A DNA stretch of 64,000 bases. Origin: Exercitatus varius. GTDB lineage: Bacteria > Pseudomonadota > Gammaproteobacteria > Enterobacterales > Pasteurellaceae. The translations under genes and the position numbers were made by a program. The notes beneath the pieces are model-generated. The model saw only the letters and a list, made by a program, of their open reading frames with translations. It did no database searches and was not told where the DNA came from. The DNA lies in assembly GCF_029577735.1 (NCBI RefSeq), contig NZ_JARQTO010000002.1, positions 124,001 through 188,000 of the forward strand, in the 5' to 3' direction. Position 1 is the first letter of the stretch. The number at the start of each line of letters is the position of its first letter. This document shows positions 26,526 through 36,396 of this stretch, one piece after another.

Positions 26526-27266
26526 TTAATTCTCTCCCTTTTCATTCTGCATTAATACTTCGGCGATATGCATAACTTTTACTTTTTTACCTTCACGGCT
26601 TAAACGTCCTGCAATGTTCATTAAACAGCTGACATCTGCGCCCACTAAATAATCCGGTTCCGCTTCGCTGATATTCATCACTTTTTCCGTCACCATTTCG
26701 CCGGAAATTTCCGCCATTTTAACCGAGAAAGTGCCGCCGAAACCGCAACATGTCTGTTGATTGTGAATCGGAAGTAGTTGTAAACCTTTTACGTTCTGTA
26801 ACAAGGTTAGCGGTTCCCGTACAATGCCGAGTTTACGGGTCAGACTACAGGAAGGATGATAAACCGCTTTACCGGTTAAGGTGGCGCCGACATTTTCAAC
26901 TTTCAGAACGTTAACGATGAAATCGGTGATGTCGTAGAAACGATCCGCCACTTTTTGTGCGCGTACCGCCCAATCCGGTTCGCCGAACCGTTCAAAATAT
27001 TCGGGATAATTTTTAACGGCGTAAACGCAGGAACCCGCCGGCGCCACGATTGGATAGTCGTTCACTTCAAAGGTTTCCACCAGATTTTTCATGCCGGGAA
27101 TCGCTTGTTTGGCATAACCGCTGTTGATAGCGGGTTGGCCGCAACATCCCTGTTTTTCAAGAAACACGACATTGCAGCCAAGTTTTTCCAGTAGAAGCAC
27201 CGAATGCTTACCGACACCGCTTTTGACGATATCCGCAATACAGGTGACATAAAAATTGACGTTCAT
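26526..27266 (-). CDS. lutA: Lactate utilization protein A (CCG domain)
   Basis: Cysteine-rich subunit of LutABC, 246 aa, YkgE-like and related to the GlpC/HdrB cysteine-rich module. Two CCG repeats are intact: KQGCCGQPAINSG near residue 38 and QTCCGFGGTFSVK near 172, each preceded by a cysteine-containing helix (PAGSCVY, HPSCSLTRK). ATG 27266 follows GGAG with 5 bases. It lies 57 bases after lctP. Confidence 0.94.
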   Translation of the reverse strand: MNVNFYVTCIADIVKSGVGKHSVLLLEKLGCNVVFLEKQGCCGQPAINSGYAKQAIPGMKNLVETFEVNDYPIVAPAGSCVYAVKNYPEYFERFGEPDWAVRAQKVADRFYDITDFIVNVLKVENVGATLTGKAVYHPSCSLTRKLGIVREPLTLLQNVKGLQLLPIHNQQTCCGFGGTFSVKMAEISGEMVTEKVMNISEAEPDYLVGADVSCLMNIAGRLSREGKKVKVMHIAEVLMQNEKGEN

Positions 27267-27323
27267 ATTCACTCCAAAAAATAAATCGGCACACAGACGT
27301 TGTGCCGAGAAAATCATGTGTCG

Positions 27324-28919
27324 TTACAGGTTAAAGAATAACGGAATAACAAACAATGCGACCAGCGCGGCAATGACACCGTAAATAAACATCGGAACCA
27401 CGGTGTGTTTGATGATGCTACCTTCCTGATTATCAATATTCAATACGGAAGATACGGCTACGATATTATTGATACAAACCATATTACCCATTGCGCCGCC
27501 CACGGATTGTAAAGCAAGAATCAGTGCGGTGGATAATCCGGTAAGTTCTGCGGTAGAAAGTTGTACGCTACCGAAGGTCAGATTGGAAACCGTATTGGAA
27601 CCGGAGAAGAACGCGCCGACCGCGCCAAGGTAAGAAGAAAACAACGTCCAATGTTCGCCGGTGGTTTCCGCAAATGTTTTACCGATGGTTTTCACCATGG
27701 AACCGTCTCCGCCGACCAACATTAAATTTACCATAATTAATGCTCCGACCAACGCAATAAACGGGTTTTTACTTTGACGCAAACTGACGGCAAAGATTTC
27801 GCGGGTTTGACGGAATGACATAGAAAATAGCGGAACGGCGATTAATACGGTGATCACAAACGGAATCAGTGCAGGAACATAAAGCAGTTTATAGCTGGCG
27901 CTGACCGGAGTATCAAAAATATTTTTTAATGAGAAGACTAAACCGCGGCTGACTTCGAAATCGCCTAATGAACCGATGCGGGTAACAAACCAGGTTGTGG
28001 TATCGTTCATCCAGGCTTTGAACGGTAATTGCTGGATACGAGTAATAATTAAAATGGCGATAAGCATAGCGGTCGGCAACAGCGCTTTTGCCACCTGGCT
28101 GCCGGATACCGCTTTGCCGTCCAAAGTGTTTTCCACTTTTGCCAATCCGATGCCTCGATTGGCAGCAATAACAGAAATCAACAAACCGATGGCGCCGCCG
28201 ACCAGAGCAGGAAATTCATAATTGATTTGAGCAATTAGGAAATAAGGAATAACGCAAGCAAAAACGCTAAGATAGATAAAGCCGATGTTTTGGCGGATTT
28301 CTTTCCAGCTTACTAAAACGCGTAATGCCAACAGCGGAATGACGAAAGCGGCAAAACTGTGGATTAATGCGGTCATAGAGCCGACTTGCAGAATTTGATC
28401 TTCGGCCAATTTCAGCGGACCGAAACCGAACCAAGTCGGTGTTCCCACCGCGCCGAAAGATACCGGCACCGAGTTCATAATTAAGGCTAAAATTGCCACT
28501 TTAATCGGATTAAAGCCCAATCCGACCAAAATAGGCGCGGCGATGGCCGCCGGCGTACCGAAGCCGCTGGCGCCTTCAATCATAAAGGCAAAAGCCCAAC
28601 CGATAATCATTAATTGCGCAACCGGATTCGGATTGATGTTGCCCAGCCAGCGACGCAAAATATTGGTGGCGCCTGACATTTCGGAGAATTTGTTAAACAG
28701 AATTGCGCCGAAAATAACCGTAATCGGGGTTTGTACGGCAACGATACTGGCGGTGACATTGGCGCTGATCGTCGCAATGTCGGTGCCGAAATAGGCCAGA
28801 TGAATCATCAGAACGACAACCGCAATCCAGGGCAAAGCCACATAAGACGGTAATGCGTTACGTTTTACCATCAGGTAAATTAATAAAATAATGGGAAAAA
28901 TACTAAGAGCAAATGCCAT
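27324..28919 (-). CDS. lctP: L-lactate permease
   Basis: Inner-membrane lactate:proton symporter of the LldP/LctP family, 531 aa. A 12-13 helix profile with family motifs MIEGASGFGTPAAIAAPILV near residue 112 and FFSGSNTVSNLTFG near 437. GGATC precedes ATG 28919. It is first in an operon lctP-lutABC, so uptake and oxidation of L-lactate are joined in one unit. A CRP-like site and a TACAAT -10 lie upstream. Confidence 0.94.
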   Translation of the reverse strand: MAFALSIFPIILLIYLMVKRNALPSYVALPWIAVVVLMIHLAYFGTDIATISANVTASIVAVQTPITVIFGAILFNKFSEMSGATNILRRWLGNINPNPVAQLMIIGWAFAFMIEGASGFGTPAAIAAPILVGLGFNPIKVAILALIMNSVPVSFGAVGTPTWFGFGPLKLAEDQILQVGSMTALIHSFAAFVIPLLALRVLVSWKEIRQNIGFIYLSVFACVIPYFLIAQINYEFPALVGGAIGLLISVIAANRGIGLAKVENTLDGKAVSGSQVAKALLPTAMLIAILIITRIQQLPFKAWMNDTTTWFVTRIGSLGDFEVSRGLVFSLKNIFDTPVSASYKLLYVPALIPFVITVLIAVPLFSMSFRQTREIFAVSLRQSKNPFIALVGALIMVNLMLVGGDGSMVKTIGKTFAETTGEHWTLFSSYLGAVGAFFSGSNTVSNLTFGSVQLSTAELTGLSTALILALQSVGGAMGNMVCINNIVAVSSVLNIDNQEGSIIKHTVVPMFIYGVIAALVALFVIPLFFNL

Positions 28920-28950
28920 GATCAGATCCTTTTTTTAAAATACTGGTGGC

Positions 28951-29011
28951 ATTGTATTGAAAAAATGTTAAAAAAATAGCTTGAATTTGTAAAATTTTGA
29001 TGAGGATCACA
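28951..29011 (-). promoter_or_regulatory. CRP-like site and promoter of lctP-lutABC
   Basis: TTTGA-TGAGGA-TCACA (28996-29011, plus-strand reading) matches the CRP consensus at 9 of 10 positions. On the minus strand TACAAT (28956-28951) is a good -10 with a poor -35, and the site centre falls near -60, close to class I spacing. Carbon-catabolite control is an inference. Confidence 0.5.
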
Positions 29012-29162
29012 AAATTTTTTGTAACATTTATGCCTTTTCACTCTATCGAGGTAGATTTTGCTCTGCCGACCGTTAAAGTGCGGTCAAAAAATCCACAGTT
29101 TTTTTCGGGGTAACGACATCACCGGGCAAATGTTCGCCACGCTATATTGTCTCGCATCATTT

Positions 29163-29855
29163 TTACGCTTTTTCCGTATTCATTAACCAGCGGTGCAGAT
29201 GCAATTCCACAATATCAATCAGATGTTTTAAAAAAGCGGTATCCTGTCCCTGATAAAATTGTGTGGCATCGCGCGAAGTAAATAACAACAAGGCGTTGGC
29301 GTGATGATGGTTGCCGCTGATTCCGAGCAGGCAGCAGGCGAGAGAACCGACCGGCAATTCTTCCGGTAGAAACAGCAGACTTTTTTCTTTGCCGGATAAT
29401 TCGCCCAGGTAAATTTTTTTCAATCCCATGCGTTCCAACCGAATGATTTCAAAGGCTTTTCTGTCCACCCAATGTTGTTCGGGCACGTCGTCGGTTTTCA
29501 TCCAGCTATCCCGAAACAGTAAAATCTTGGCTTGCTGTAAATCGTATTGTTGCGCCCAATCGTTAATTTTTTGCACGCCGTCGAGGAAATGTTCGGTATG
29601 GGATAATTGCTGTTGCAACGGCATTAATCCCAGAAAAATATCCTGCTCGCGGTGCGCAAGTCGTCCGAAAATCGCCAGTTCCCGTTCCAGTTCTTTAATC
29701 CGTTCCCGTTGGCGTTCCAGCTGCATTTCCACCAATGACAGCGTGCCTTTTTGCCGATGAGGAATCTGTAACGTATCCAGCAATTCCAGGTGACGGACGA
29801 AAAAGTGCGGGTGATTTTTCAGGTATTTTACGATTTGTTGTTCCGTTTCGTTCAT
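29163..29855 (-). CDS. DUF484 family protein
   Basis: Cytoplasmic protein of unknown function, 230 aa, with a GAF-like C-terminal half. The N-terminus MNETEQQIVKYLKNHPHFF is the standard DUF484 start, which fixes ATG 29855; an in-frame ATG at 29921 would overlap dapF. A short coiled coil (ERQRERIKELERELA, near residue 47) follows. It sits downstream of dapF as the related yigA does in E. coli (dapF-yigA-xerC). No Shine-Dalgarno sequence is visible, and a hairpin separates it from dapF. Confidence 0.82.
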   Translation of the reverse strand: MNETEQQIVKYLKNHPHFFVRHLELLDTLQIPHRQKGTLSLVEMQLERQRERIKELERELAIFGRLAHREQDIFLGLMPLQQQLSHTEHFLDGVQKINDWAQQYDLQQAKILLFRDSWMKTDDVPEQHWVDRKAFEIIRLERMGLKKIYLGELSGKEKSLLFLPEELPVGSLACCLLGISGNHHHANALLLFTSRDATQFYQGQDTAFLKHLIDIVELHLHRWLMNTEKA

Positions 29856-29861
29856 TTGAGA

Positions 29862-29888
29862 GAAAAATACCGAGTTTTCACTCGGTAT
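29862..29888 (-). terminator. Terminator or attenuator between dapF and the DUF484 gene
   Basis: On the minus strand the 9-bp stem ATACCGAGT / ACTCGGTAT closes a GAAA tetraloop and is followed by TTTTCT. It starts 5 bases after the dapF stop and ends 6 bases before the next start codon. Confidence 0.7.
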
Positions 29889-29892
29889 TCCT

Positions 29893-30717
29893 TTAAAGTT
29901 TGATAACTCCGTCATAGACATGGGTGGCGTCGCCGGTCATATAGAGCGGATGACCTTCACCCTCCCATTCGATCGTAAGTGAACCGCCGGGCAAATCCAC
30001 TTGTACCGGCGAATCAAGCAGACCCTGCATGATTCCGACCGCCGCCGCCGCACAGGCGCCGCTGCCGCAGGCTTGGGTTTCGCCCGCACCGCGCTCGTAC
30101 ACGCGAAGTTTAATGTGATGACGATCAATCACTTGCATGAATCCCGCATTGACACGTTCCGGAAAACGTTCGTGGTTTTCCAGTAACGGACCTAATTGGG
30201 CGACATTTGCCGTTTCGATGTCTTCCACCTGAACCACACAATGCGGGTTTCCCATAGACACCGCACCGCATAATACCGTTTGAATCTCTGTGCGGAGAAT
30301 GTAGTTTTTTTCGAATTTATTAGCGTTAAACGGAATTTTAGCCGGTTCCCAAATCGGTTCGCCCATGTTGACGCGAATCATGCCGTCGTCTTTAACGGTG
30401 AGCACCATTCTGCCTTTTGCCGTGCTGACGGCAATGTCTTTTTTATTGGTCAGACCTTTCAATGTGACAAAACGGGCGAAACAACGGGCACCGTTGCCGC
30501 ATTGCGCCACTTCGCTGCCGTCCGCATTAAAAATGCGGTAATGGAAATCCAAATCCGGATCATAAGGCGGTTCCACCAGTAAAAGTTGGTCGAAACCGAT
30601 ACCGCGATGACGATCGGCGAGTTTTTTTATCACTTCTTCCGGAAAGAAGACGTTTTGCGTTACGGCGTCCACCACGACAAAGTCGTTGCCGAGTCCGTGC
30701 ATTTTGGAAAATTGCAT
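29893..30717 (-). CDS. dapF: Diaminopimelate epimerase
   Basis: Converts LL- to meso-diaminopimelate for murein and lysine synthesis; cytoplasmic. 274 aa, same as E. coli. Both active-site cysteines are present: AQCGNGARCFARF near residue 70 and ETQACGSGACAAA near 213. ATG 30717 (MQFSKMHGLGND) follows GGA; the open frame extends 32 codons upstream without support. It is divergent from uppS. Confidence 0.96.
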   Translation of the reverse strand: MQFSKMHGLGNDFVVVDAVTQNVFFPEEVIKKLADRHRGIGFDQLLLVEPPYDPDLDFHYRIFNADGSEVAQCGNGARCFARFVTLKGLTNKKDIAVSTAKGRMVLTVKDDGMIRVNMGEPIWEPAKIPFNANKFEKNYILRTEIQTVLCGAVSMGNPHCVVQVEDIETANVAQLGPLLENHERFPERVNAGFMQVIDRHHIKLRVYERGAGETQACGSGACAAAAVGIMQGLLDSPVQVDLPGGSLTIEWEGEGHPLYMTGDATHVYDGVIKL

Positions 30718-30952
30718 TTTTCCGTCCTGAATCAAAAATAAGATATTTCGCATTATAGTGCGCGATTGAATCGGAGTAAATACGCGTTCGGTCGCAAAAG
30801 AAAATGACAGCAATAGGGGGTTATGCTATATTTCATGCAATTTTATAAGCGGAAAAGTGCGGGCAAAAAACGTAACGTTTTTTCGCATCGTTTTGACCGG
30901 CGATGAACGCTCTGTTCGGAGATTGTCAATAAATTTAATAATTTTGAATAAA

Positions 30953-31672
30953 ATGAAAGAACTGGATTCAAATAACATCCCAAAACACGTGGCTATCATT
31001 ATGGACGGCAACGGACGTTGGGCCAAGCAACAGGGCAAAATTCGGGTTTTCGGGCATTCCAACGGTGTGAAAGCCGTGCGTCGTTCCGTTTCTTATGCGC
31101 TGCGTAGCGGCGTGCAGGTGCTGACTTTGTATGCGTTCAGCAGTGAAAACTGGAACCGCCCGGAAGCCGAAGTATCCGCGCTGATGGCATTGTTTATGCA
31201 GGCGTTGGATCGCGAAGTCAAAAAGTTGCATAAAAACAACATCAAATTGCAGGTGTTGGGCGATAAATCGGGCTTCAGTGAGAAACTGCAGGAAAAAATC
31301 GAGAAAGCGGAAAAATTAACGGAAAACAATACGGCGTTAATCGTAAATATTGCGGCGAATTACGGCGGTTGCTGGGATATCGTGCAGGCGACGAAAAAAT
31401 TGGCGGCGCAGGTTAAGGAAGGAACGCTGGAAGTCGACCAGATCACGGAAGAACTTTTCCAGCGAAACTTGGTCACAGAAGAGCAGCCCGCGGTGGATTT
31501 GCTGATTCGGACCAGCGGCGAACAACGCATCAGTAACTTTTTACTTTGGCAGATTGCTTATGCGGAACTTTATTTTTCCGATGTGCTTTGGCCGGATTTT
31601 AACGAAAAAGAATTTAATCATGCAATTTTTGCATTTCAACAACGTGAACGCCGTTTTGGCGGTTCAGAATAA
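30953..31672 (+). CDS. uppS: Undecaprenyl diphosphate synthase
   Basis: Cis-prenyltransferase making the C55 lipid carrier for murein and polysaccharides. 239 aa. The catalytic motif AIIMDGNGRWAKQQG begins near residue 14, followed by LTLYAFSSENWNRP and the C-terminal RTSGEQRISNFLLWQIAYAE. ATG 30953 lacks a clear ribosome site; longer in-frame starts cross an uptake-signal variant and lack family homology. First of the run uppS-cdsA-rseP-bamA-skp-lpxD. Confidence 0.95.
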   Translation: MKELDSNNIPKHVAIIMDGNGRWAKQQGKIRVFGHSNGVKAVRRSVSYALRSGVQVLTLYAFSSENWNRPEAEVSALMALFMQALDREVKKLHKNNIKLQVLGDKSGFSEKLQEKIEKAEKLTENNTALIVNIAANYGGCWDIVQATKKLAAQVKEGTLEVDQITEELFQRNLVTEEQPAVDLLIRTSGEQRISNFLLWQIAYAELYFSDVLWPDFNEKEFNHAIFAFQQRERRFGGSE

Positions 31673-31684
31673 AGGAGCCAGACT

Positions 31685-32551
31685 TTGCTAAAAGAACGTG
31701 TTTTATCGGCGATTGTGTTGATTGCCATCGTTTGTGCTGCATTATTTCTTTTTTCCCCTTTTTATTTTGCTCTGACCTTAGGCGCGGTAGTGGCCCTCGG
31801 CGTGTGGGAGTGGACGCAGTTTCCTCGTTTTAATCACAGTGTTTGGCGTTTTTCTTTAACGGCGATTGCTTCGGCTTTTTTATTTTTATGGATTTACAGC
31901 CAAGCGTCCTATTTGAACGCCGGAAAAGTGTTTGCCGGTTATGCGCAACCGATTTTGTTGTTTGCCGTCATTTGGTGGTTTGCGGCGTTTTTCTTGGTGA
32001 TCGGTTATCCGAAATCCGCCGCAATTTGGCGAAAATCCGTGATTTTGCAGCTGCTTTTCGCTTTTCTTACTTTAGTCCCGTTTTTGGTCGGTGTGTTGAA
32101 ATTACGTTTGGATCAATACACCGCCGACAGCATTCACGGTATTCAATTATTACTGTACGTCTTTGTTTTGGTGTGGGCGGCGGACAGCGGCGCTTATTTC
32201 GCCGGTCGGAAATTCGGTAAACATAAACTGGCGCCGAAAGTTTCGCCGGGCAAAACCTGGCAGGGCGTTATCGGCGGATTAATCACCGCTTGTATTTTGG
32301 CGGCGTTATTTATTCATTTTGCCGGCGACAGTTTATTTAGTCACGGAACGTTGCCAAGTTTGACCGCACTTTCGGTGGCAACGGTTGCCGTGTCCGTCTT
32401 GGGCGATTTAACCGAAAGCATGTTTAAACGGGAAAGCGGCATTAAAGACAGCGGCAATTTAATTCCGGGACATGGCGGGGTGCTGGACCGAATCGATAGC
32501 CTGACGGCGGCAACGCCGTTCTTTGCCTATTTTTATTTCTTTGTTTTATAA
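31685..32551 (+). CDS. cdsA: Phosphatidate cytidylyltransferase
   Basis: Makes CDP-diacylglycerol, the precursor of all bacterial phospholipids; integral inner-membrane enzyme with about eight helices. 288 aa. The family signature KRESGIKDSGNLIPGHGGVL lies near residue 241, followed by DRIDS. The start is TTG, with GGAG 7 bases upstream and 12 bases after the uppS stop. An in-frame uptake signal at 32363 encodes LTAL. Confidence 0.95.
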   Translation: MLKERVLSAIVLIAIVCAALFLFSPFYFALTLGAVVALGVWEWTQFPRFNHSVWRFSLTAIASAFLFLWIYSQASYLNAGKVFAGYAQPILLFAVIWWFAAFFLVIGYPKSAAIWRKSVILQLLFAFLTLVPFLVGVLKLRLDQYTADSIHGIQLLLYVFVLVWAADSGAYFAGRKFGKHKLAPKVSPGKTWQGVIGGLITACILAALFIHFAGDSLFSHGTLPSLTALSVATVAVSVLGDLTESMFKRESGIKDSGNLIPGHGGVLDRIDSLTAATPFFAYFYFFVL

Positions 32552-32560
32552 GGCAATATA

Positions 32561-33889
32561 ATGTCATTTTTGTGGTCATTGGTTTCATTTATTATCGCCG
32601 TCTGTGTACTCGTGTTTGTGCACGAGTACGGGCATTTCTGGGCGGCACGAAAGTGCGGTGTAAAAGTTCATCGTTTTTCCATCGGCTTCGGCAAAGTGCT
32701 GTGGCGACGAGTGGATAAATTGGGCACGGAATTTGCCGTATCCGCTATTCCTTTGGGCGGGTACGTGAAAATGCTGGATGAGCGTAATGAAGAGGTTCCG
32801 GTCGAATTGAAGCCGCAATCCTTTAATGGCAAAACCGTGTTGCAGCGCGCATTTATTATTGCCGCCGGTCCGCTGGCGAATTTCCTGTTCGCCGTTTTGG
32901 CTTACTGGATTATTTATGCGGTGGGTATTCCCGCGGTGAAACCGGTTATTGCCAAGGTTGAACCGAATTCCGTTGCTGCCGCCGCGCAGCTGCAGCCCGA
33001 CAGCCAAATTCTTGCGGTAGACGGTGAAGACGCGCCGGATTGGGAAACCGTCAATATGCTGCTGGCAAGTAAATTAGGCAATGATTCCGTCATTTTAACC
33101 TTAACGCCTTTCGGTGAAGATCAGCCTCGGGACAAAGTGCTGAATTTGCAGAATTGGTCGTTTAATCCTGAAAAAGAATCCGCTTTTCGTGCTTTAGGTA
33201 TTCAACCCGTCGCGAGTAAAGCCGGCAATGTGTTATCGAGTGTGGTCAGCGGTTCGCCGGCGGAACGGGCCGGATTAAAAGTCGGTGACGTATTATTGCA
33301 ACAGGACGGCTCGCCGGTGGTCTGGTCTGATTTGGTGGCACAAATTCAAAAAGGAAACCCGATCTCTTTGCTGATTGAGCGCCAGGGCGAACGCCATACT
33401 ATTTCTTTTACTCCAGTGGAAAAAGACGGCAAATATTTTGCCGGTATCGCACCGACCTTTGAACCGGTTAATGAAAAGTACCGTACCGAATTAAAATATG
33501 ATATTCTTGAGGCGCTTAAAAAAGGCGTTGAAAAGACCGCGCAACTATCCTGGTTAACGATTAAAGTGATCGGTAAGTTATTTACCGGCGATTTATCGTT
33601 GAATAATCTTAGCGGGCCGATTTCCATCGCGCAGGGAGCGGGCATGTCGGCCAGTATCGGTTTGGTCTATTTCCTGAGTTTTATGGCGTTAATCAGTGTG
33701 AATCTCGGCATTATGAATCTGTTCCCGTTACCGGTACTGGACGGCGGACATTTGGTTTTTCTGGCGGCCGAAGGTATTAAAGGTAAGCCCGTTTCAGAAA
33801 AAATACAGGATTTTTGTTACCGAATCGGGGCGGTGTTGCTTTTAATGCTGACCGTATTCGCTTTATTTAACGATTTCTTACGTTTATAA
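32561..33889 (+). CDS. rseP: Site-2 zinc protease RseP
   Basis: Inner-membrane intramembrane metalloprotease that cleaves anti-sigma factor RseA after DegS, and clears signal-peptide remnants. 442 aa. The zinc motif HEYGHF lies near residue 22, two periplasmic PDZ domains follow (near 115-210 and 215-300, with SPAERAGLKVGDVLL in the second), and the second metal motif NLFPLPVLDGGHL is near 388. It is 9 bases after cdsA, the conserved order. Confidence 0.95.
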   Translation: MSFLWSLVSFIIAVCVLVFVHEYGHFWAARKCGVKVHRFSIGFGKVLWRRVDKLGTEFAVSAIPLGGYVKMLDERNEEVPVELKPQSFNGKTVLQRAFIIAAGPLANFLFAVLAYWIIYAVGIPAVKPVIAKVEPNSVAAAAQLQPDSQILAVDGEDAPDWETVNMLLASKLGNDSVILTLTPFGEDQPRDKVLNLQNWSFNPEKESAFRALGIQPVASKAGNVLSSVVSGSPAERAGLKVGDVLLQQDGSPVVWSDLVAQIQKGNPISLLIERQGERHTISFTPVEKDGKYFAGIAPTFEPVNEKYRTELKYDILEALKKGVEKTAQLSWLTIKVIGKLFTGDLSLNNLSGPISIAQGAGMSASIGLVYFLSFMALISVNLGIMNLFPLPVLDGGHLVFLAAEGIKGKPVSEKIQDFCYRIGAVLLLMLTVFALFNDFLRL

Positions 33890-33933
33890 AAAACGTGAAA
33901 AAATTTGACCGCACTTTATAGGTGATTTAAACA

Positions 33934-36294
33934 ATGAGAAAACTTTTAGTAGCTAGTTTGTTATTCGGCTCTGCCAGTGCGTATGCAGCGCCATTCGTTG
34001 TGCAGGATATTCGGATTGATGGTGTGCAATCGGGTGCGGAAGGGAAAGTCCTTGCGGGATTGCCGGTGCAAGTGGGGAAACGGGTAACGGATTCCGATAT
34101 TGCAAATGTGGTAAAAACGCTTTATTCGCGCGGTTATGATAATGTGCAGGCGAGTCGTGAGGGCAACACTTTGCTTATTTCCGTGACACAACAACCGGTT
34201 ATTGCGGATGTCACGGTTTCCGGTAACGATTCGATTCCTACCGAAGCGCTGAAAGAAAATTTAGATAACAACGGTTTGAAAGCCGGCGAAGTGCTTAATC
34301 GCGAAAAACTGAATGCTTTTGCTAAAAGTCTAGAAGATCATTATTACTCAACCGGTCGTTATAACGCGAAAGTTGAACCTGTGGTGAATAACCTGCCGAA
34401 TAACCGCGCAGAAGTCAAATTACAGGTGACGGAAAACGATGTGGCGAAGTTAAAGGAAATTACTTTCGACGGCAATAACGCTTTTGACAGCGATACATTA
34501 CGCGAACAGATGGAATTAAGCGAAGACGCGTGGTATAAGCTATTCGGTGCAAAATTCACTACTGAAGATATGAACAAAGATCTTCAAACGTTAACGGATT
34601 ATTACCAAAATCGCGGTTATGCGAAAGCCCGTGTGACGCCCGATGTTAAATTAAATGACGAAAAAACGGAAGTTCGTCTCGGTTTAAAAGTGGAAGAAGG
34701 TGATCGTTATACGCTGAAAAGCGCGCGAATTGTCGGTGATGTGGGCGGTATGCAGAATGAATTGCAACCGCTGGTTAACAGTCTGCATCTCAATGAAGAG
34801 TTGCGCCGCAATGAAATTGTTGATGTCGAGCAAAATATTAAAAATAAATTGGCGGAACAGGGTTACGCCATGGCGCAGGTGAATATCAGTCCTTCTTTGG
34901 ATGAAGAAAACAAAACGGCGGATATTACTTATGTGGTGGATGCCGGACGCCGTTATTCCGTGCGTCAGATTCGTTTTGAAGGCAATACCGTCAGTGCGGA
35001 CAGCACATTGCGTCAGGAAATGCGTCAGCAGGAAGGAACGTGGTTATCCTCCCAGTTGGTGGAATTGGGGAAAACCCGTTTAGATCGCACCGGCTTTTAT
35101 GAAACCGTAGAATACCGCAATGAACCAGTGAAAGGTTCGGATGATGAAGTAGACGTTATCTATAAAGTGAAAGAGCGTAATACGGGGAGCATTAACTTCG
35201 GTATCGGTTACGGTACGGAAAGCGGTTTAAGTTATCAAGCCAGCATTAAACAGGATAACTTCCTGGGTATGGGCTCATCTATCAGTCTGGGCGGTTCCCG
35301 CAATGACTACGGTACCAGCGTGGATTTGGCCTATAACGAACCTTATTTCACCAAAGATGGTGTCAGTCTGGGCGGAAATGTGTTCTATCAAACTTACGAT
35401 AACTCGGACACGGACGATAATGTGGCATCCTATAAACGTAAAACTTACGGGCTGAATTTAACGCTTGGTTTTCCGGTTAACGAAAATAATGCCTATTATA
35501 TCGGTGCGGGTTACGCCTATAATAAGTTAAGCAATATTAGTCCGGAATATACCCGTAATTTATATCGTGAATCCATGGGTTATGACGGATGGGAATTTAA
35601 ATCCCATGACTATACGGTTTCCACAGGTTGGAATTACAATAGCTTAAACCGCGGTTATTTCCCTACCAAAGGGGTGAAAGCTACCGTCGGCGGAACCGTG
35701 ACTGTCCCGGGTTCGGATAATAAATTCTATAAATTAAGCGCGGAAGCTACCGGTTATTATCCGTTAAACCGTGAACATTCATGGGTGCTTTCCGGCCGTG
35801 CGTCAGCCGCCTATGCCAACGGATTCAACGGCAAACGTTTACCGTTCTATCAAAACTATAACTTGGGCGGTATCGGTACGATCCGCGGTTTCTCTTACGG
35901 TGGTTTCGGTCCGCAAGCGATTTACGCGGATAAAAACGGTGACTACAATCTTGTTAACGACGATGTAGTGGGCGGTAACGCCATGGCTACGGCAAGCGTG
36001 GAATTAATCGTGCCGACACCGTTTGTTGCCGAGAAAAACCAAAACAGCGTACGTACTTCATTGTTTGTCGATGCGGGCAGTTTGTGGAATACCAAATGGA
36101 GCGATGCGGATAAAGCAAGATTCCCGACGCTGCCGGATTACGGTGATCCGTCACGTATTCGTGCGTCCGCCGGTGTAGCGTTCCAATGGCAATCGCCGAT
36201 TGGTCCGTTGGTGTTCTCTTACGCCAAACCAATCAAAAAATATGATGAAGACGACGTAGAACAATTCCAATTCAGTATTGGCGGTTCGTTCTAA
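33934..36294 (+). CDS. bamA: Outer membrane protein assembly factor BamA (D15/Omp85)
   Basis: Central pore of the BAM complex that folds outer-membrane beta-barrels. 786 aa, slightly shorter than E. coli (810). A signal peptide (cleavage after ASAYA) is followed by five POTRA domains to about residue 415 and a 16-strand barrel. The conserved barrel motif IRGF is visible at GGIGTIRGFSYGGFG, and the chain ends in the beta-signal FQFSIGGSF with terminal phenylalanine. An uptake signal (33908-33916) sits in the gap after rseP. Confidence 0.97.
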   Translation: MRKLLVASLLFGSASAYAAPFVVQDIRIDGVQSGAEGKVLAGLPVQVGKRVTDSDIANVVKTLYSRGYDNVQASREGNTLLISVTQQPVIADVTVSGNDSIPTEALKENLDNNGLKAGEVLNREKLNAFAKSLEDHYYSTGRYNAKVEPVVNNLPNNRAEVKLQVTENDVAKLKEITFDGNNAFDSDTLREQMELSEDAWYKLFGAKFTTEDMNKDLQTLTDYYQNRGYAKARVTPDVKLNDEKTEVRLGLKVEEGDRYTLKSARIVGDVGGMQNELQPLVNSLHLNEELRRNEIVDVEQNIKNKLAEQGYAMAQVNISPSLDEENKTADITYVVDAGRRYSVRQIRFEGNTVSADSTLRQEMRQQEGTWLSSQLVELGKTRLDRTGFYETVEYRNEPVKGSDDEVDVIYKVKERNTGSINFGIGYGTESGLSYQASIKQDNFLGMGSSISLGGSRNDYGTSVDLAYNEPYFTKDGVSLGGNVFYQTYDNSDTDDNVASYKRKTYGLNLTLGFPVNENNAYYIGAGYAYNKLSNISPEYTRNLYRESMGYDGWEFKSHDYTVSTGWNYNSLNRGYFPTKGVKATVGGTVTVPGSDNKFYKLSAEATGYYPLNREHSWVLSGRASAAYANGFNGKRLPFYQNYNLGGIGTIRGFSYGGFGPQAIYADKNGDYNLVNDDVVGGNAMATASVELIVPTPFVAEKNQNSVRTSLFVDAGSLWNTKWSDADKARFPTLPDYGDPSRIRASAGVAFQWQSPIGPLVFSYAKPIKKYDEDDVEQFQFSIGGSF

Positions 36295-36336
36295 TTCCGA
36301 TGAACTAATTGAAGGTTTATCAGTCGAAATAAATAT

Positions 36337-36361
36337 CCGTGTTCGTTGTGAAACGGACACG
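36337..36361 (+). other. Hairpin in the bamA-skp gap
   Basis: CGTGTTCG pairs with CGGACACG (one G-U pair) across a 9-base loop. No T run follows, so it may stabilise or process the mRNA rather than end it. Confidence 0.35.
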
Positions 36362-36396
36362 AAATTAATTAACAATCAACCAAGGAAATTTATACA

